A stretch of DNA of 64,000 nt from an uncultured Clostridia bacterium (GCA_947625485.1 CANQOP010000006.1:22551-86550); one strand, 5' to 3'. Shown: positions 1 to 8,859, numbered from the stretch's first letter. Translations and numbers: made by a program. The notes: a model not told the origin generated them from the letters alone.

Positions 1-846
1 TGTTTCCGCGTTGCGGAGCAAACCAAAGTTATTCTGATGTCTGTCCTCGTTAGCGATAAGGAAATCAACAACAATCATCTCGTTCAGACGTTGTCTGATA
101 TCGTCTATGCCTATCGCTTCACAGCAGTTAATGTAGTGCTGATATATTGAAGTATTGTTGTCCTTCTTAACGCTTTGCATTATACGCCACGCGCTGACGA
201 GTTCAGTATCAGGATTAATAAAATCCTCACATACGCTGAACGGGGTTTCTTCGTCCCAAATCAAAGTATAATCGACGTGGTTAACATTTAACGCGCGCAT
301 TATAATCGACGCGATAACCTCGTTAAACGGCTGCTGCATAAACGGCGGGCTTCCTGATTTCACAAGACAGCGTTTTCCGTTTATAATCTTCCAGCGCTTT
401 TTCAAAAATCCGTCGGAGGTATTATCCGGCGAACTAAAATCAAAGTCAAGCTCTTTTTTAGGCTTACCGAGAAGCACGTCGCCTATATCTTCAGAGAAAG
501 GGTTGTCAAAGAAATTTATGCTTTCCCATTCAAGGTCAGCATTCTGAGGTTTAACCCAATATTGATCAGAAAGACTTAAACCGTAGCACCTTGAAATGAG
601 AAGCTTGGTATTAGGTACATTTAAGGTTTCAAGAGCTTCCTTAACACCTGAACGGCTTGCGGGAATACTTCTGTCCGTCCACCACTCATTTAAAGCGGCG
701 CGGTCAACAATGCCTTTCTTGTATCCTACCGCGACAGGGAGATGTTCGGGATTATATAAAGTACCGCTTTTGCGGATACTTCCCGTTATTTCATCAATCA
801 TTAAATCCATAACGGGTATATTTTTATGCATTAACGTATAGTTCAA
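1..846 (-). CDS. HipA/CtkA-like protein kinase, cut by left window edge
   Basis: Partial gene; 282 codons are visible and the C-terminus lies beyond base 1. The start is the TTG at 846, five bases after GGAGGTG; an in-frame ATG follows five codons later. The segment near base 20-60 encodes IANEDRHQNNFG, which fits the catalytic loop of HipA-fold Ser/Thr kinases, and the earlier part (VKSGSPPF, then EVIASIIMRAL) fits the nucleotide-binding side. Kinases of this fold include toxin HipA and secreted CtkA. No antitoxin-like partner is visible just upstream, where the sortase gene ends 62 bases away. It sits downstream of the conjugation genes, where one would expect VirB4, so it may be cargo. Family call fairly sure, role unknown. 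Confidence 0.7.
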   Translation of the reverse strand, partial: MNYTLMHKNIPVMDLMIDEITGSIRKSGTLYNPEHLPVAVGYKKGIVDRAALNEWWTDRSIPASRSGVKEALETLNVPNTKLLISRCYGLSLSDQYWVKPQNADLEWESINFFDNPFSEDIGDVLLGKPKKELDFDFSSPDNTSDGFLKKRWKIINGKRCLVKSGSPPFMQQPFNEVIASIIMRALNVNHVDYTLIWDEETPFSVCEDFINPDTELVSAWRIMQSVKKDNNTSIYQHYINCCEAIGIDDIRQRLNEMIVVDFLIANEDRHQNNFGLLRNAET

Positions 847-908
847 AATTTCACCTCCAAGGGCTTTTATTTAGTATATCACAAATACAAATAAAAGCAA
901 ATATTATT

Positions 909-1697
909 TTACTGCTTTACGCCTATAACAAGCAGTCTGTCATCTCTGTTACTGCCCATACAGGTCGAGAGAGATAATAGTTTCTGTCCGAATTTTGGCA
1001 CTATCCGCGTCTTATACAGCGAATGGTCGATGGCATATGATATTTTCTTATCATACTTCTTCTCTGTTTCCGCTGTAATAAAGTTGTACCAATAGTCATC
1101 GGCTTTAACGCGCAAGACTGCGAACACCTTATACACTTCTCGCTCCTTGTGTGTTTCGAGGACAATATCCTGATGCGAGTCGCGGTACATTCTTCTTGTG
1201 TAATTACAAAGATCCGAAAACATTGAGCCGTAGTTCATATGATGACCGAATATGATTTTGTTATCGCTGTTGTCACTGCACCTCGCGTCCATATACGGAA
1301 CGCCGCTTGAGCTTGTCTGACCGTAAAAGTTCTTGTTAAGATATTTATCAGGCTCACTCGGCGTATGCATAACCGGATAGCTGATGCGTGTATCCTTAAT
1401 GCTTATCCACGCATAGCATTCCTTGTTCATACCGAGCAGTTCATCCACACTGTGTGTTGGCTGCTGAGACGGCTCGGTTGCGTTTGAGCTTTCATTCGGG
1501 ATAATAACATCGGACTGTTTTTCAGCAGTCGGCTCTGTTTTACTCGTTGAAACAGTAACCTTTTCTTTCAGCTTAGAAAATTCATTATCCGCTATGCTTT
1601 CCTCAATAGGTGCTTTAACAACCGAAATAAAGCAGATTACAATTACAACCACAAAAACCGCAATTACCGCGATCGTGGCGAGTTTTTTCTTATTCAT
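909..1697 (-). CDS. Class B sortase
   Basis: Membrane-anchored cysteine transpeptidase that would attach sorting-signal proteins to the cell wall. The 262-residue product has one N-terminal membrane helix (about 7-28), a Ser/Thr-rich linker, and the sortase fold from about 85. Visible catalytic features are His at 152/153 (FGHHMNYGSMF), the cysteine of SLSTC at 246 and Arg 254. The ATG at 1697 follows GGAGGTG with six bases between; a longer frame upstream lacks a site. It overlaps the preceding conjugation gene by eight bases. The obvious substrate is the adhesin at 4123-7407, which carries a PQTG sorting motif in the same gene block. Confidence 0.9.
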   Translation of the reverse strand: MNKKKLATIAVIAVFVVVIVICFISVVKAPIEESIADNEFSKLKEKVTVSTSKTEPTAEKQSDVIIPNESSNATEPSQQPTHSVDELLGMNKECYAWISIKDTRISYPVMHTPSEPDKYLNKNFYGQTSSSGVPYMDARCSDNSDNKIIFGHHMNYGSMFSDLCNYTRRMYRDSHQDIVLETHKEREVYKVFAVLRVKADDYWYNFITAETEKKYDKKISYAIDHSLYKTRIVPKFGQKLLSLSTCMGSNRDDRLLVIGVKQ

Positions 1698-2286
1698 TAC
1701 TCTCACCTCCGACGTACTGCAAGCCGTCAATATCTGGAATGAGCTCGCCGTTCAGCGAAGCGTCGAAATATACGGCGAGGGCTCTTTTTATATCAGCTTT
1801 GTCAAGGCGCTTAATATCGAAATTTTGCTCCGTGATGATTTTCTCAACACGGTTTGCGATTGTTGACACCTGATCCTCGCTTGTGGTTTTATAGCGGACT
1901 ACAAACATAAACTGTCGGGACGTTGAAGTCTCAAGGTTTATGTTGTCAATAAAGTCGTAGTCCTTCTGCAGTATTTTTCTGACCTTCTCGTTATCTTCCT
2001 TCTCAATACGGTTTAGAAGATGAGTTTTGTTAGTGTCAAAAGATTCCGCGGCGTCGGTGCAGGATATTTCAATATCGGGTACAGCCGACAGAATCATCAT
2101 AAGCCGCTGAATCTTCAGGTCGATATTTTCATATGACAATACCGATACGTTTGTCGGCGCTACGCTAAAGAACACAAGCGTATGTTTTCCGACAAGCAAA
2201 CCATTCTTTGTAAACGTCTTTATACCGAATAACTCCTGAACAGAACGTCCTTTGTTATTCTTTCGCTGTTTTTTGCTTTTTCTCAA
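1690..2286 (-). CDS. Conjugation-module protein of unknown function
   Basis: A 198-residue cytosolic-looking protein with a very basic N-terminus (KSKKQRKNNKGRS). It begins with TTG at 2286, seven bases after AAGGAG, and overlaps the end of the PrgI-like gene by 32 bases. The layout (short hydrophobic strand-like stretch, then helices) recalls the N-terminal accessory region that precedes the ATPase in VirB4 proteins, and its place right after PrgI is where such a protein is expected in Gram-positive transfer operons. That assignment is inference; no ATPase motif is present, so this is not VirB4 itself. Confidence 0.6.
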   Translation of the reverse strand: MRKSKKQRKNNKGRSVQELFGIKTFTKNGLLVGKHTLVFFSVAPTNVSVLSYENIDLKIQRLMMILSAVPDIEISCTDAAESFDTNKTHLLNRIEKEDNEKVRKILQKDYDFIDNINLETSTSRQFMFVVRYKTTSEDQVSTIANRVEKIITEQNFDIKRLDKADIKRALAVYFDASLNGELIPDIDGLQYVGGESNE

Positions 2287-2554
2287 CTTGTTTCTCCTTC
2301 CATAAGAATTTCTGCTGTGTCAAAAGGAAATACTTGGCCGCATAGCGTATATAGTCAAGCACGGTTGTATCGGACAGACGGATTGACAAAAATCCGAAAG
2401 CGAGTGTTACCGCAATTGGGACAATAATTTTCGTCTGAGCGAATATGAATATTGACACAAGCAGAGCTACGCACATTATCGCAAAATCTCTGAGCGACCA
2501 CAGCCAGAGATTAGCTGTAGCCTTCAGATTCTGCGGGTATAAATAGGTTTTCAT
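2255..2554 (-). CDS. PrgI-like conjugation membrane protein
   Basis: A 99-residue protein with two closely spaced membrane helices (about 25-62), a short N-terminal part (YLYPQNLKATANLWLW) and a charged Lys/Glu C-terminus. Size, topology and position between the VirB6-like and the next transfer gene match the PrgI family of Gram-positive type IV secretion systems, which are small inner-membrane components usually encoded next to VirB4. ATG start after GGAGG. The 13-base gap to the upstream gene and 32-base overlap with the downstream gene indicate one operon. Confidence 0.75.
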   Translation of the reverse strand: MKTYLYPQNLKATANLWLWSLRDFAIMCVALLVSIFIFAQTKIIVPIAVTLAFGFLSIRLSDTTVLDYIRYAAKYFLLTQQKFLWKEKQVEKKQKTAKE

Positions 2555-2567
2555 TAGCTTTCCTCCC

Positions 2568-3500
2568 TTACTTCACCGCGCTCGCAATGGTTCGCGTCAT
2601 ATTGACCGCGGTTGTAGTAGCGTGCATAACATTCATTACGTTGACTTTTACGCTTGAGTCAAGTCCGAACTGCTGGGCTATTCTCGGAACTTCGTTTGCC
2701 GACAGCATTATTCCTAAGCCGAGCAGCATATTATCGGGAAATGTCAGCAACCCGAGGAACAGCAAGGTCGTCTGCATAAACGCCGTCAAGCATAGAGCCG
2801 CAATCTGCTTCATCCATTGGTTGAAACCGTCCTGATATCCTCTTGGGACAGAGAACATATACAAGGAGCCTACAGCTATCTGTATAAGGAGAATTCCTCC
2901 GCGCTTTATATTCGCAAAGAATATCTTTATTACACAGTAAGCGAAGGCAATTAAGCAAAGTAAGTTAAGCAAGTTAGTGGTAGTTTGATTGCTTATCGCA
3001 AAACTACCTTCCAACACACTTGTACTTTCACCTGCGAGGTCAAGACTTTTTGTACTTGCCGCCAAGGATGACAAGTCGTGAGCAAGGGTGTTCTGCAGAG
3101 ATATACAGAACTTGTATAACTCCACAGGAACAACCCCGATTAGCGAACAGGCAAAAAAGCCCTTTAAAACATTGATAGCTGTGGTCTTTACGGAAGCTCG
3201 TCCGTTCTGATACTCCACAGCAACATCGAACACCGCTACTATTGTTCCCGCGGCAAATAGAGCCCAACCGAACATCGTAAATAGCTGAACCGTCGCTTTA
3301 ACCCAATCGAGATCGAACATCTCAGCTCCCATTTTTCCCATTTCGGTAAAAAAGTCGGCAACTGCGTTATAAATCGTTTCATACATCCATTTGAGCATTG
3401 TATCCCAAATGGCGCTTGAGATTTGTTTACCGAGAGTACTGAAAGCGCTGCCTATTGCGTCGCCTATACCCGATATAAAATCACCGAGCCAGTCAAACAA
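2568..3500 (-). CDS. VirB6/TrbL-like conjugative channel protein
   Basis: A 310-residue polytopic membrane protein. The N-terminus is amphipathic (MFDWLGDFISGIGDAIGSAF), followed by about six membrane segments separated by short loops, ending in a region rich in Thr and Met. This pattern fits the TrbL/VirB6-type proteins of Gram-positive ICEs, which form the inner-membrane part of the mating channel. Start is TTG at 3500 behind GAGGT. It sits between the pilin-like and PrgI-like genes with gaps of 13 bases on each side, as in Tn1549/CTn-type transfer operons. Confidence 0.75.
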   Translation of the reverse strand: MFDWLGDFISGIGDAIGSAFSTLGKQISSAIWDTMLKWMYETIYNAVADFFTEMGKMGAEMFDLDWVKATVQLFTMFGWALFAAGTIVAVFDVAVEYQNGRASVKTTAINVLKGFFACSLIGVVPVELYKFCISLQNTLAHDLSSLAASTKSLDLAGESTSVLEGSFAISNQTTTNLLNLLCLIAFAYCVIKIFFANIKRGGILLIQIAVGSLYMFSVPRGYQDGFNQWMKQIAALCLTAFMQTTLLFLGLLTFPDNMLLGLGIMLSANEVPRIAQQFGLDSSVKVNVMNVMHATTTAVNMTRTIASAVK

Positions 3501-3513
3501 TTACCTCACCCCG

Positions 3514-3852
3514 CTAACCGAGTACCGACCAAATATATGTCGGAGCTGTAAGCGAGAAAATGAGACAACCGAAAAGAATGGCAGGTGCCGCAAATTCAAA
3601 TTGTCCGTGCTTTCTGTAGTCCATATACGCGGTCGCTAGCTTCACGAAAAAGAGAATGGCGAGAATCATATCAACTACGGGGAAAACCACGTTATTGACA
3701 ACGCTTTTTATCTGCGTCTGCGCTGACTTCCATGTGTTCTCGATAGCTGTTGATACATTTCCCGCGGCAAACGCGGGAAACACAGAAGATGCGGCTATCA
3801 ATGCTATGCAGAGAATAATCAGCGCAATTTTTATTACTTTTTTCTTATTCAA
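3514..3852 (-). CDS. Small pilin-like (VirB2/TrbC-type, DUF3852-like) protein
   Basis: A 112-residue product with a clear signal peptide (about 1-30, ending near FPAFAAG) and two further membrane helices, with a short basic loop (DYRKHG) between them. The pattern resembles VirB2/TrbC conjugative pilins and the DUF3852 family seen in gut Firmicute ICEs. It starts with TTG at 3852, nine bases after GGAGG, and overlaps the upstream gene by eight bases, which suggests coupled translation. Assignment as pilin is by topology and position only. Confidence 0.65.
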   Translation of the reverse strand: MNKKKVIKIALIILCIALIAASSVFPAFAAGNVSTAIENTWKSAQTQIKSVVNNVVFPVVDMILAILFFVKLATAYMDYRKHGQFEFAAPAILFGCLIFSLTAPTYIWSVLG

Positions 3853-4123
3853 CTTTGAATACCTCCGAATCTTTAATGTATTTAACTTTAAGGTTTATAC
3901 TTTTGGCGAGGTTGATTTCCCTTATCATTTCATCATTATGATAATCTCCGAACACCCACACTTCATCACTCGCGAAAATCAGCGGGTTACAGTTCTTTCC
4001 GTGAAGAAACGGCAAGACGGGAGCCTTGCCGTTTCTTACAACATATTCCGCGTAAGCATGGAGCTTTGATGTGTTTTCGGGTATGTTACCTCGTATTGCT
4101 GAGCATATATACACACACCGCAT
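3845..4123 (-). CDS. Short nucleoside 2-deoxyribosyltransferase-like protein
   Basis: A 92-residue protein. The N-terminal strand and turn (VYICSAIRGN) and the later ASDEVWVFGD and EINLAKSINL segments match the fold of nucleoside 2-deoxyribosyltransferase-like proteins (DUF4406/DUF7768 type). The part between the YAEYV helix and the DEVWVFG strand is shorter than usual, so it may be a reduced form without enzyme activity. Its ATG shares one base with the stop of the adhesin gene (TAATG) and its end overlaps the pilin-like gene by eight bases, so it is embedded in the transfer operon, an odd place for a nucleotide enzyme. Confidence 0.6.
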   Translation of the reverse strand: MRCVYICSAIRGNIPENTSKLHAYAEYVVRNGKAPVLPFLHGKNCNPLIFASDEVWVFGDYHNDEMIREINLAKSINLKVKYIKDSEVFKVE

Positions 4124-7100
4124 TAATCATCATCGTCCTCATCTTTCTTTCTGAATTTTACGATACAGAATGCAATCAAACCGCCGAGAGCAATAGCGCC
4201 GAGTCCGATAAAGAATCCGAAGTTATTGTCAGCGCCTGTCTGCGGAGTATGGGGAGTCGGCTGTTTCTTGTTTGTCATCTTGGCTTTTACGATTTCGCCG
4301 CCCTTCTTGATTTCAAACTTATGAGGCTTGGTGTCAATGATATATCCGTCGGGAGCGTCGAATTCCTCGTAGGTGTATTTACCGACTCTGAGCTTAAACT
4401 CAGCGATTCCATGTTTATCGGTATATCCTTCGACTACGGTCTTGCCGTTCTCGTCTTTAATACGGAATCCTGCGTCGGGGAGCAGCTTTCCGTCGGAAAC
4501 ATCACGCTTGGTGATTTCAAGAGTGCCTGTTTCGGGCTTATTGATAAAGCCGACACCTGCCCTATTCTCTACGTTTACAACCTCCTTGTTCTCTTTGATT
4601 TCAAAGTAATAATACTTTGTATCTCTGACGAAATTCTTGGGAGCTGTTTTCTCGTAAAGGAAGTAGCTGCCTACTCTGAGATTTTCGAGCTGATACTCGC
4701 CCTTCTTGTACTCTGTCATTTCGCCGACGAGTGTGTCTGTCTTAGCGGTAAACTTCTTATCGCCGTCGGTATCGGCATATACCTCAAATACAGCGCCTGC
4801 GAGCTTATTCTCAGGGTAGTCCTTGTCAACCTTAACTGTCTTGGCTGTACCGACTGCAGGCTTATTTATAAAGCCGACACCCGCTTTATTTTCTACGGTT
4901 ACGACTTCCTTGTCCTCTTTAATCTCAAAGTAGTGATAACTCTCATCTCTGAGGAAGTTCAGAGGAGCCTCCTTCTCGTAAAGAAGGTAGCCGCCAATCG
5001 GAAGCTCGCCGAGTTCATATTCGCCATCCTCAACCTCTTTCATTTCGCCGACAAGAGTGTCCTTCTCAGCGTTATACTGCTTATCGCCGTCTTTATCCAA
5101 ATATACTTCAAAGGTCGCGCCTGTGAGCTTGTTTTCGGGGTAATCGGCGTCGACCTTGATTGTTCTTGCCGTACCGTAAGCAATTTCGTTTACGATATCC
5201 TCGCCGTTGTTAATCTTAATCTCCTGAACCGCCTTATCATCAGCCGCCTCAAAAGTAAACTCATAGTGTGTATCATCAAGAACATATTTGGAGTTTGTGC
5301 TGTATTCCTTAACGTAATAATCACCCGCGGGAATATCAGTTTTAAAGGTTGCGGTTCCGTCCTCGGTTACTGAAATTATCTCAATTAAACCGTCAGACGG
5401 GATTGATGTTTCGTCCTCAGCTTCAATATCCTGATTAGCGTAAAGTCCGAAAGAAACTTCCAAGAGTTCATCGTTATCGCCGATTCCGTACTGCTCGTCC
5501 TTATCCATTAACTTTGTGAGACTTACTTCTGCTTTCTGACGGGTATTCTTAATAGTAATATCAGCGTTTGTTACTTTAACGGTTTCACCGCCGTACTTAA
5601 TTGTTACATCGTACTCCTTGCCGTCAGCGACATAACCCTCGGGCGTTTTTGTTTCCTTGATAACGTATGTGCCGAGGTAAAGCTCTTTGGATTTAGCCTT
5701 GCCGTTTTCTCCCGTTGTAACGGTGTCAACAAGCTCGCCTTTCTTTACACGGATTGTTCTGTCGCCTGTGTCAATATCCTCTTTCGCTCTGATTTCAAAT
5801 TCGGCGCCTTCGAGATTTGATGAACCGTATACAGGCTGATACTTAGTAATACTGTTTTCTTCTGTTTCTTTAACAGAGGTGAATGTGTCGCCTGTCTTAG
5901 TGATAGTAATTGTACCCATTTCGGGATAGTCATACTTTTCTACTTCAACCTTAGTTGAGTCCGACTTGACTTCAAAATCTTTAGGTGTGCCGTCGAGAAG
6001 ATAACCTTCGCCCGCGGCAACCTCAATAAGCTGATACTTACCGACAGGGAGCTTTGTCTCGAAGCTGACTACACCCTCGTCGTCGGTTTCAAAGGTGTCT
6101 GTACCGTCAACCTTGACATACTTGCCGTCTGAACCCTTAATTTTAAACTTGAATCCCACGAGTTCAATTACCTTCTTCGTTACGGCATCCTTCTTAACAA
6201 TTTTAAAATCGGAAGGCTTGAGCACATTTTTAAAGGATACGGTTGCGGTTTTACCTGATTCAACCTTCACAGTCTGAGCCTTCTGAGCTACATAACGGCT
6301 GTACTTATTCTCGGTTATGGTATATGTTCCGGGTACAAGGTCTGTCAAATTAAAATATCCTTTTGAATCAGTCTTTACCGTCTTTTTATAGCTGTTAGGT
6401 CCCGTAATCGTAAACTTTATGCCTGAAACCTTACCGTCCTCGGAGGTTTTCTTGATTTTGAGGTTGCCGCCCTTCGCGCTGACTTTAAAGAACGCCTGCA
6501 CAGGATCAGGCGCGTTTTCAACGCCTGTGATAACATCCTGTTTTGACGAATCGCCGTAAGGGATGATAACGCTCTTTTTGGCAACTGTAGGAACGCTTTT
6601 ATTTGAACTAAAAGTTACGGAATTAACAGGCTTGGAAGCCGAAAGCGTGAGCTTGTTGCCTGACTTTGAAACGGTTACGCCGTCTGTTTTCTTAAAGCTG
6701 AAATCAGAAAGCACCTTTTTGCTGTCGGTAAGTGTGAGCGTATATTTACCCGAACTTACCTTCATAGCGTGAGTAGTAGCTTTTGATTTAAGGCGGTTAG
6801 CAAAGCTCGGAACGGTTAAGTGTCCCTTAAGCCCGTTTGAAATCTGATTGTAAACTGTCTTAACACCGGGATTCTTACCGCCTGAACACATACCGTCAAT
6901 AAACTTGCTGTCAGTACAGGCGTATGTATCGGAAGTCTTTCTGCATCCCGCGACAAACTCCCAGATTATAAGCTGAGTAGCAACCCATTTCTGATCGGCT
7001 GTACCGCTGAGATTCTTGGCGTTGCCGCCCTTGCCGTAGAGGAGCGCGAGATTAATGCTCTTCTGCTTGGCTGTACCGAGCTTCTTCCATACGGTTGAAC

Positions 7101-7407
7101 CCGATTCAGTAAGCTGATTACCTGAGTGGAGGTCAACGCCGGGCTGAATACAATACGCCTCTTTCTTATTGGCAAAGATTTTACAGAGAGCTTCGCCCGC
7201 TGCGCCTACTGTAATACCGCCGTTTGTTACCTTCTTTGCAAACTTAATTATTGAGCCGCCCGTGTCATAACAATACCCGAAGGTTACAGTCACCTTGTCG
7301 CCGGCTTTCGCTCTTACCGATAAGCCTGAAAATACCGAGAATAAAGCGATAACCGCGAGGAGTATCGCGGTCATTCTTGTAAGTATTCTTTTGTTTGTTT
7401 TAGTCAT
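4123..7407 (-). CDS. Sortase-anchored thioester-domain adhesin with Cna-B repeats
   Basis: A 1,094-residue surface protein. In order: signal peptide 1-35; thioester domain about 40-195, with the Cys of AYCIQPG (86) and the Gln of ATQLIIWE (145) placed to form the internal Cys-Gln thioester of such domains; a beta-rich spacer; about seven Cna-B/SpaA-type domains (316-395, 401-493, 499-622, 627-742, 745-852, 853-960, 961-1047); sorting signal TPHTPQTG at 1051-1058; membrane helix 1064-1084; and a tail of Lys/Arg then Asp. Thioester domains bind targets covalently, and Cna-B domains often carry isopeptide bonds. It heads the transfer operon and a class B sortase follows six genes later, so a role in attachment to recipient or host cells is likely. 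Domains 5 and 6 are a recent duplication. Confidence 0.88.
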   Translation of the reverse strand: MTKTNKRILTRMTAILLAVIALFSVFSGLSVRAKAGDKVTVTFGYCYDTGGSIIKFAKKVTNGGITVGAAGEALCKIFANKKEAYCIQPGVDLHSGNQLTESGSTVWKKLGTAKQKSINLALLYGKGGNAKNLSGTADQKWVATQLIIWEFVAGCRKTSDTYACTDSKFIDGMCSGGKNPGVKTVYNQISNGLKGHLTVPSFANRLKSKATTHAMKVSSGKYTLTLTDSKKVLSDFSFKKTDGVTVSKSGNKLTLSASKPVNSVTFSSNKSVPTVAKKSVIIPYGDSSKQDVITGVENAPDPVQAFFKVSAKGGNLKIKKTSEDGKVSGIKFTITGPNSYKKTVKTDSKGYFNLTDLVPGTYTITENKYSRYVAQKAQTVKVESGKTATVSFKNVLKPSDFKIVKKDAVTKKVIELVGFKFKIKGSDGKYVKVDGTDTFETDDEGVVSFETKLPVGKYQLIEVAAGEGYLLDGTPKDFEVKSDSTKVEVEKYDYPEMGTITITKTGDTFTSVKETEENSITKYQPVYGSSNLEGAEFEIRAKEDIDTGDRTIRVKKGELVDTVTTGENGKAKSKELYLGTYVIKETKTPEGYVADGKEYDVTIKYGGETVKVTNADITIKNTRQKAEVSLTKLMDKDEQYGIGDNDELLEVSFGLYANQDIEAEDETSIPSDGLIEIISVTEDGTATFKTDIPAGDYYVKEYSTNSKYVLDDTHYEFTFEAADDKAVQEIKINNGEDIVNEIAYGTARTIKVDADYPENKLTGATFEVYLDKDGDKQYNAEKDTLVGEMKEVEDGEYELGELPIGGYLLYEKEAPLNFLRDESYHYFEIKEDKEVVTVENKAGVGFINKPAVGTAKTVKVDKDYPENKLAGAVFEVYADTDGDKKFTAKTDTLVGEMTEYKKGEYQLENLRVGSYFLYEKTAPKNFVRDTKYYYFEIKENKEVVNVENRAGVGFINKPETGTLEITKRDVSDGKLLPDAGFRIKDENGKTVVEGYTDKHGIAEFKLRVGKYTYEEFDAPDGYIIDTKPHKFEIKKGGEIVKAKMTNKKQPTPHTPQTGADNNFGFFIGLGAIALGGLIAFCIVKFRKKDEDDDD
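4528..5175 (-). repeat. Tandem 324-bp repeat encoding two 108-residue Cna-B domains
   Basis: Residues 745-852 and 853-960 of the adhesin are close copies: both begin GTA(R/K)T(I/V)KVD and end AGVGFINKP. Each contains a DxDGD loop (DKDGDKQY, DTDGDKKF) that resembles a calcium-binding loop of SdrD-type B domains. The units are exactly in phase, 324 bases each, so unequal crossing-over could change the stalk length. Confidence 0.85.
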
Positions 7408-7425
7408 AATAAAAATCCTTTCTTT

Positions 7426-7761
7426 TTATAAAGTCATTGTATAATCATCCTCATCGGGAAGGAAAGCGGTCTGACGCGCGTCCTCACCGAGAGAATTCAG
7501 TATGTTATTAAAATCTTCGACAGTATTGCAGTCATGAATGCCGAATTCAGCGCATAACTGCTGATATCCTAACACATCTTCGTCGCAGCAGAGAGTTTCG
7601 TTGAGCTCCAGCCACGCCTTGCCCTTATCCCAATTCACACACAGTGAGGTCGGGTAACCTCCTGTTTGATCACATTGGAAATCAAGCGAGGTGTAGATAT
7701 CTATAGCGTCAGTATCCTCGTTTAGCAGTTCAAGCTGATGCATAAATTCATCGTAGCTCAT
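7426..7761 (-). CDS. Acidic ICE protein of unknown function
   Basis: A 111-residue, strongly acidic, soluble protein with several cysteines (FQCDQTG, TLCCDED, LCAEFG, HDCNTV). I do not recognise a family. It overlaps the upstream gene by four bases and lies 18 bases before the adhesin start region, so it is co-transcribed with the establishment genes. The C-terminus, DEDDYTMTL, belongs to the set of acidic/Met-rich tails shared by several proteins of this element (see findings). Confidence 0.65.
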   Translation of the reverse strand: MSYDEFMHQLELLNEDTDAIDIYTSLDFQCDQTGGYPTSLCVNWDKGKAWLELNETLCCDEDVLGYQQLCAEFGIHDCNTVEDFNNILNSLGEDARQTAFLPDEDDYTMTL

Positions 7762-8858
7762 AGGCTCATCTCCATACCGCCGTAATCCTCGTCATCCTCG
7801 GAGAAATCGTCGGCGGGGCCTGTAATATTTACATATTTGCCGATAATTCCGAGAGCTTCATCATAACTGCCTGAGTTTAAAACACGGTCATTCATTTCTT
7901 TGGCTTCATCCCGCATACCGTTTCGATTCAGCGTTCTCGCGGCAATTCCGAGCAGATTGAAGATGTTCGAATCCTGACCGATAAGCTCGCAGTCGGGCTT
8001 ATATCTCTCAGGTGCTTTTCTCTCCTGATTGTTTTGTCCGAGATAGTCGTTCATCTCATCGGTATCGTAGACGAAATAACTATCGCTTGAATTCCACATT
8101 GAGACATACAAGTCGCCGTCCTCGGTTTCAATCGGATGCTGTTCGAGACCTTCTCCGAAGCCGTCTGAGTTCTGACCGATAATCCAATCTCTGACTTTAG
8201 CTTTTTCTTCAGCCGTAAAGGGCTCTCGGAGCTTGAAATCAACCTTGCCGTAAAGCTTGCCGTTCATTTCTTCAATACCCCAATTCGCCGTTACCATTTT
8301 AGCCTGCGCGGTATCATCATCGAGGAAATAGTCTCGCATATTACCGAGATCAGGATCACTCTGTTCGAGCTCTACGAGCTCCTTGATATCCCACTCGTAA
8401 CATTTCAGGAAATCATTGCCTACCTCATGTTCACCGCATTCGCCGTCGTCGAGATTACCGATAATCGGGAAATAGAAGGTCTCGGTATACTCGCCAAGCT
8501 CCTCGGTCAGCTTCTTTACATCCTTGCTCAGTTCATTCGGCAAAGAATACTGATCGTTTACTATATCCGACTCTAAGGCTTCCTTTACTTCATCAGGTGC
8601 TTTCATAAGAACCTGCAGAGTATCGTTAACATTCCTTAACGTGTGGCTGTCGTTGAACAGCTTAATCAGATGCAGCCCGATATGACTTTCGGCTAAGAGC
8701 CTGGTCGTAATCTTGCTGTCGGGATTATCTGAAATCGGAATTTTGTCGGAGTATTCTTCCCCGATTGAGCGAAGCTTACCCTCGATATCCATTCGGTCGC
8801 AGGGCAATTCCACAACAAGCGTGTTTCCTCTGTTATTCACAACCGCCGTAACTAACAT
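7758..8858 (-). CDS. ICE accessory protein, ArdA-neighbour family, unknown function
   Basis: A 366-residue acidic protein. Recognisable stretches are LAESHIGLHLIKLFND near the N-terminus, and LIGQDSNIFNLLGIAARTL followed by a helix with Asn/Asp/Glu near residues 290-340, a segment I recall from conserved Firmicute ICE proteins. No catalytic motif is evident. It follows the ArdA-like gene at 8860 with a one-base gap, its site GGAGG being inside the end of that gene. The tail SEDDEDYGGMEMSL is acidic and Met-rich. Likely part of the anti-restriction/establishment set; this is inference from position. Confidence 0.65.
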   Translation of the reverse strand: MLVTAVVNNRGNTLVVELPCDRMDIEGKLRSIGEEYSDKIPISDNPDSKITTRLLAESHIGLHLIKLFNDSHTLRNVNDTLQVLMKAPDEVKEALESDIVNDQYSLPNELSKDVKKLTEELGEYTETFYFPIIGNLDDGECGEHEVGNDFLKCYEWDIKELVELEQSDPDLGNMRDYFLDDDTAQAKMVTANWGIEEMNGKLYGKVDFKLREPFTAEEKAKVRDWIIGQNSDGFGEGLEQHPIETEDGDLYVSMWNSSDSYFVYDTDEMNDYLGQNNQERKAPERYKPDCELIGQDSNIFNLLGIAARTLNRNGMRDEAKEMNDRVLNSGSYDEALGIIGKYVNITGPADDFSEDDEDYGGMEMSL

Positions 8859-8859
8859 A

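Noticed and set aside
1690..2286. VirB4 ATPase
   Set aside because: 198 residues and no Walker motifs; VirB4 proteins are about four times longer.
4066..5373. Open frame of 435 codons on the plus strand opposite the adhesin gene
   Set aside because: It mirrors the adhesin codons, has no ribosome binding site or domain sense, and the adhesin frame is strongly supported by signal peptide, domains and sorting signal.
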